This document shows positions 61,286 to 64,000 of a DNA stretch of 64,000 nucleotides, piece after piece (within the stretch, counting starts at the first letter, position 1; each line of letters opens with the position of its first letter). The stretch is from the NCBI GenBank assembly GCA_965230185.1, contig OZ245995.1, forward strand, positions 2,914,001-2,978,000, read 5' to 3'. The DNA comes from Motiliproteus sp965230185. Its GTDB lineage: Bacteria > Pseudomonadota > Gammaproteobacteria > Pseudomonadales > Balneatricaceae. Under the pieces are notes generated by a model. It was given only the letters and a program-made list of their open reading frames with translations, ran no database searches and was not told the DNA's origin. Both the position numbers and the translations under genes were made by a program.

Positions 61286-62793
61286 TGTCAGCGCCCTTCA
61301 CCAGTACGGCCACAGCCCTGACCCGAACCAGCCTCTGGTTTGTGGCCGCCGCCACGGTCGCCTTATTGCTGGCGGATATCGAGATCATCGCGGCTGAACC
61401 CTGGTTCGAACTCGGACGCATAGGCCTGGGGCTGCTGACTCCTGATTTCTTTGCCACCGAATCGCTGCTGGATGCCCTGCTCAACACCCTGGCCTTTGCA
61501 CTGGTCGGCGTATTTATCGCCAACTGCGCCGGCTTTCTGCTGGCGCTCTGTTTCCAGTGGCGAGTGGTCCGATACTTCTGCGCCTTTATCCGCGCAATTC
61601 ATGAACTGTTCTGGGCACTGCTGTTTCTGCAACTGTTCGGTCTGTCGACGCTGACCGGCCTGCTGGCAATCGCGATTCCCTATAGCGGGATTTTCGCCAG
61701 AGTCTACGCGGAGATCCTGGAGGAATGCGATCAGTCACCGGTACAGGCCCTCCCCGCCGGCAGCGACCGCATTTCCACGTTTCTGTATACTCGCCTGCCG
61801 CTGGCTTTTCGCCACCTGAAGACCTACAGCCTCTACCGGCTTGAATGCGGCATCCGTTCCAGCGCGGTGCTCGGCTTTATCGGCCTGCCGACCCTGGGAT
61901 TCCATCTGGAAACGGCTTTCAGCCAGGGTCTTTATTCTGAGGCCTCGGCCCTGCTTTACCTGTTCTTTGCTGTTATCGCCTTACTCCGATACTGGATGAA
62001 ATTGCGACTGCTTCCTGTTTACCTGCTGGCAGCCTGGCTCTGGCTGCCGACAGACTCCGGCTTCTCCTGGCCGCTACTGGTACGGTTTTTCGGCGAAGAT
62101 ATTGTTCCGGCACCCGTTCGCCAGAGCGGTCTCGGTGATACCGCCGCCCTGCAGGCGCTGGCGGACTGGTGCTGGCAGCTGCTCAGCCAGCAGGCCGCAA
62201 CCGGCGCTCTCAACACTCTGGTACTCAGCCTGCTGGCACTGGTGGCCAGCGGTGTGCTGGCGCTGCTGTTTCTGCCGCTGGTCTCGCGGTTGTTTCTGGG
62301 CCGGGCCGGCCGCAGCGTCGGTCATGTGGGACTGGTGATCTTCCGTTCGACGCCGGAACTGATACTGGCCTTCGTGGCGACCCTGATCGTCGGTCCGTCG
62401 ATGCTGCCGGCAATCTTTGCGCTGTCGCTGCATAACGGCGCCATTATCGGTTATCTGATCGGCCAGTTCAGCAACAGCCTGTCGCTGCGCGAGGATGCCC
62501 CCCGGGGTCTCAATCTCTATGGTTTTGAAGTCCTGCCCCGGGTATACCGGCAATTTCTGGCATTCCTGTTTTATCGCTGGGAGGTGATCATGCGAGAGAC
62601 GGCCATTCTTGGTATTCTCGGCATCCACACTCTGGGCTTCTATATCGATACCGCCTTTGAGGATCTGCGTTTTGACCGGGCGCTGTTTCTGATTCTGCTG
62701 ACGGCGGCGCTCAATCTGCTGGCCGATTCGGTCTCCCGACGAATCCGCTCCGGCATGCATCTTAACGATTTAAAGCAGCAGGCCAGCTGCTGA
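61285..62793 (+). CDS. PhnE-like ABC permease, duplicated (fused) form
   Basis: Inner-membrane permease of 502 residues with two PhnE-like BPD_transp_1 domains fused in one polypeptide (about residues 65-250 and 300-490). Each has several helices and the cytoplasmic coupling loop, e.g. the first with ARVYAEILEECDQSPVQAL and the second with REDAPRGLNLYGFEVLPRVYRQFLAF. PhnE is normally a single-domain homodimer; a fused form is unusual, though known for the putative selenate type. Starts one base before the ATPase stop (TGATG). Confidence 0.88.
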   Translation: MSAPFTSTATALTRTSLWFVAAATVALLLADIEIIAAEPWFELGRIGLGLLTPDFFATESLLDALLNTLAFALVGVFIANCAGFLLALCFQWRVVRYFCAFIRAIHELFWALLFLQLFGLSTLTGLLAIAIPYSGIFARVYAEILEECDQSPVQALPAGSDRISTFLYTRLPLAFRHLKTYSLYRLECGIRSSAVLGFIGLPTLGFHLETAFSQGLYSEASALLYLFFAVIALLRYWMKLRLLPVYLLAAWLWLPTDSGFSWPLLVRFFGEDIVPAPVRQSGLGDTAALQALADWCWQLLSQQAATGALNTLVLSLLALVASGVLALLFLPLVSRLFLGRAGRSVGHVGLVIFRSTPELILAFVATLIVGPSMLPAIFALSLHNGAIIGYLIGQFSNSLSLREDAPRGLNLYGFEVLPRVYRQFLAFLFYRWEVIMRETAILGILGIHTLGFYIDTAFEDLRFDRALFLILLTAALNLLADSVSRRIRSGMHLNDLKQQASC

Positions 62794-62828
62794 TGGAACC
62801 GATGGAACCGATGGAACCGATGGAATTA
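62793..62828 (+). repeat. 9-base tandem repeat at rlmG start (Met-Glu-Pro units)
   Basis: ATGGAACCG repeated three times, then a fourth ATGGAA truncated variant, encodes MEPMEPMEPMEL at the start of rlmG. Four in-frame ATG codons lie within it. Copy changes preserve the reading frame but alter the N-terminus. Confidence 0.85.
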
Positions 62829-63959
62829 TTGAATGTACCCCAGGGAGACTTTTCCCTGGATCGTTACCCAACCCCTTCTCATCCCTCGTTGCGGGCATGG
62901 GATGCAGCCGACGAACTGCTGCTGCACCATCTGCATGAGCTGGCGCCGGAACTGCCGGAGCGGCCGACATGCTGGATATTTAACGACAGCTTCGGTGCGC
63001 TGGCGACAGCACTCAGCCAGTGGCAGCCACAGGTGGTTTCCGATTCCTTTCTCAGTCAGCAGGGCACCCGAGCCAATCTGCAGAAGAACGGTCTCAGTAT
63101 TGAGGCAGTGCGGCTGCTGAATTCACTGGAAACACCGACCGGACATCCTCAACTGGTGATCTTCAAGGTCCCCAAAACGCTGGCTATACTGGAACATCAA
63201 CTGTTGCAGATCCAGCCGCTGCTCGGTCCCGATACCAGGGTTGTCGGCGCCGGTATGGTAAAGCACATCCATCGCTCAACCCTGGCCCTCTGTGAGCGTA
63301 TCACTGGCTCGACCACGACTTCGCTGGCCCGTAAGAAGGCGCGTCTGATCCACGTGACACCAGACCTGACGCGACCCCGCCAGCAATCCCCCTACCCGGT
63401 TTGCTATCGGCTGGAGGGCAGCGATTATGAGATCAGCAATCACGCCAGTGTCTTTTCCCGGGAAAAGCTGGATATCGGTACCCGGCTGCTGTTACAGCAG
63501 ATACCGGAAATACCTGAAACCCGCGATATTATCGATCTTGGCTGCGGCAACGGCGTTGTTGGCCTGATCGCAGCAGATCGCAACCCGCAAGCCCACATCC
63601 ATTTTGTCGATGAGTCCTGGATGGCGGTGGAAAGCGCGCGCCTCAACTTTCAAACGGCTTTCGGAAACGAACGAATGGCCAGTTTTCAGTTCGGAAACTG
63701 TCTGGACCAGTTTCCGCCGCAATCGGCCGACCTGATTCTGAATAACCCGCCCTTTCATCAGCAGCAGGTAGTGGGTGATCATATTGCCTGGCAGATGTTC
63801 CGACAGTCAGAGAAGACGCTGCGCCCGGGCGGTGTACTGCTGGTTATCGGCAACCGCCACCTCGGTTACCATGCCAAACTGAAAAAGCTGTTCGGCAACT
63901 GTAAAACCGTCGCCAGCAACGCGAAGTTTGTGGTCCTGCGCGCCCGGAAGAGAAGCTGA
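62793..63959 (+). CDS. rlmG: 23S rRNA (guanine-1835-N2) methyltransferase RlmG
   Basis: SAM-dependent m2G methyltransferase acting on 23S rRNA G1835. It follows the E. coli protein closely over most of its length: PTPSHPSLRAWDAADELLLHHL near residue 30, FNDSFGALA near residue 65, VFKVPKTLAILEHQL near residue 130, the SAM motif DLGCGNGVVGL near residue 250, and the catalytic NNPPFHQQQVV near residue 320. First codons are a repeated MEP tract, absent from E. coli. The start overlaps the permease stop (TGATG), so it is cotranscribed with the importer; the true start among four ATG codons cannot be told. Length 388 is close to 378 in E. coli. Confidence 0.95.
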   Translation: MEPMEPMEPMELLNVPQGDFSLDRYPTPSHPSLRAWDAADELLLHHLHELAPELPERPTCWIFNDSFGALATALSQWQPQVVSDSFLSQQGTRANLQKNGLSIEAVRLLNSLETPTGHPQLVIFKVPKTLAILEHQLLQIQPLLGPDTRVVGAGMVKHIHRSTLALCERITGSTTTSLARKKARLIHVTPDLTRPRQQSPYPVCYRLEGSDYEISNHASVFSREKLDIGTRLLLQQIPEIPETRDIIDLGCGNGVVGLIAADRNPQAHIHFVDESWMAVESARLNFQTAFGNERMASFQFGNCLDQFPPQSADLILNNPPFHQQQVVGDHIAWQMFRQSEKTLRPGGVLLVIGNRHLGYHAKLKKLFGNCKTVASNAKFVVLRARKRS

Positions 63960-64000
63960 TCCGGGTCGATTTTGCGGAACCCGTGTCAGGCCGACAACGA

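Noticed and set aside
1..64000. tRNA genes, rRNA, CRISPR arrays, insertion sequences or prophage
   Set aside because: Scanned by eye for T-loop motifs, spaced direct repeats and transposase or integrase motifs; none found.

Overview
The window is chromosomal DNA from a gammaproteobacterium. The sequence is moderately GC-rich and densely coded. Gene content and order resemble Pseudomonas and the marine Oceanospirillales-type lineages. Blocks I recall as conserved in Pseudomonas aeruginosa are dinG|lexA-sulA-DUF6586-topA, and rluC|rne followed by murB-PTP-kdsB-ycaR-lpxK-exbD-exbB-comEC-DUF2062-lolD-lolC-PilZ-GDPD. The divergent smrB|prmB-aroC arrangement also matches E. coli. A class I PHA synthase and a PdsR/PdsS-type two-component pair point to a marine or aquatic lifestyle. 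This assignment is inference from synteny and family recognition; there is no rRNA gene in the window to settle it. I saw no tRNA, rRNA, CRISPR array, insertion sequence or prophage.

Layout. 1-9.6 kb: MFS transporter (cut by the left edge), aroC, prmB, divergent smrB and folE, a patatin-like lipase with a DUF4892 envelope protein, a PglL/Wzy-type O-oligosaccharyltransferase, sixA, gpsA. 9.7-18 kb: rhlB helicase, then an SOS region in which dinG and lexA-sulA diverge from tandem LexA boxes, two small conserved unknowns, topA. 18-27.5 kb: small unknown proteins, UspA, Uup, the Slt transglycosylase, a MOSC protein with an overlapping unlisted small ORF, CheV, TatD, a glutaredoxin-like protein. 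27.5-34 kb: phaC, thrH, cysB, a KfrA-like coiled-coil DNA-binding protein, rluC, then a 609-base gap holding the probable rne promoter and long leader. 34-50 kb: RNase E, an orphan PdsR/PdsS-like two-component system, and a long leftward run for peptidoglycan, KDO and lipid A synthesis (murB, kdsB, lpxK), ExbBD, ComEC and lipoprotein export (LolD and one LolC/E).

50-52.6 kb is the most unusual stretch: PilZ protein, a Tus-like replication-terminus-binding protein coupled to it by a TTGA overlap, a two-helix membrane protein, a small winged-helix protein and a tiny four-cysteine protein, all rightward. It sits where my recollection of the Pseudomonas order has lolE and PilZ directly followed by the GDPD gene. 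52.6-57.4 kb: GDPD, DUF1614, TmcA, SIMPL protein.

57.6-64 kb: divergent argP/argO, then a structured 466-base non-coding stretch (stem-loops, 11-base direct repeats, a palindrome, a minus-strand intrinsic-type terminator). It precedes a three-gene ABC transporter of the PhnD/C/E superfamily with a fused double permease (resembling the putative selenate importer type), which is translationally coupled to rlmG.

Most of the window is housekeeping. The best leads for something new are the Tus-containing cluster, the PdsRS pair without its sortase, the structured leader and candidate antisense-side small RNA before the PhnD-like transporter, and two unannotated small proteins.
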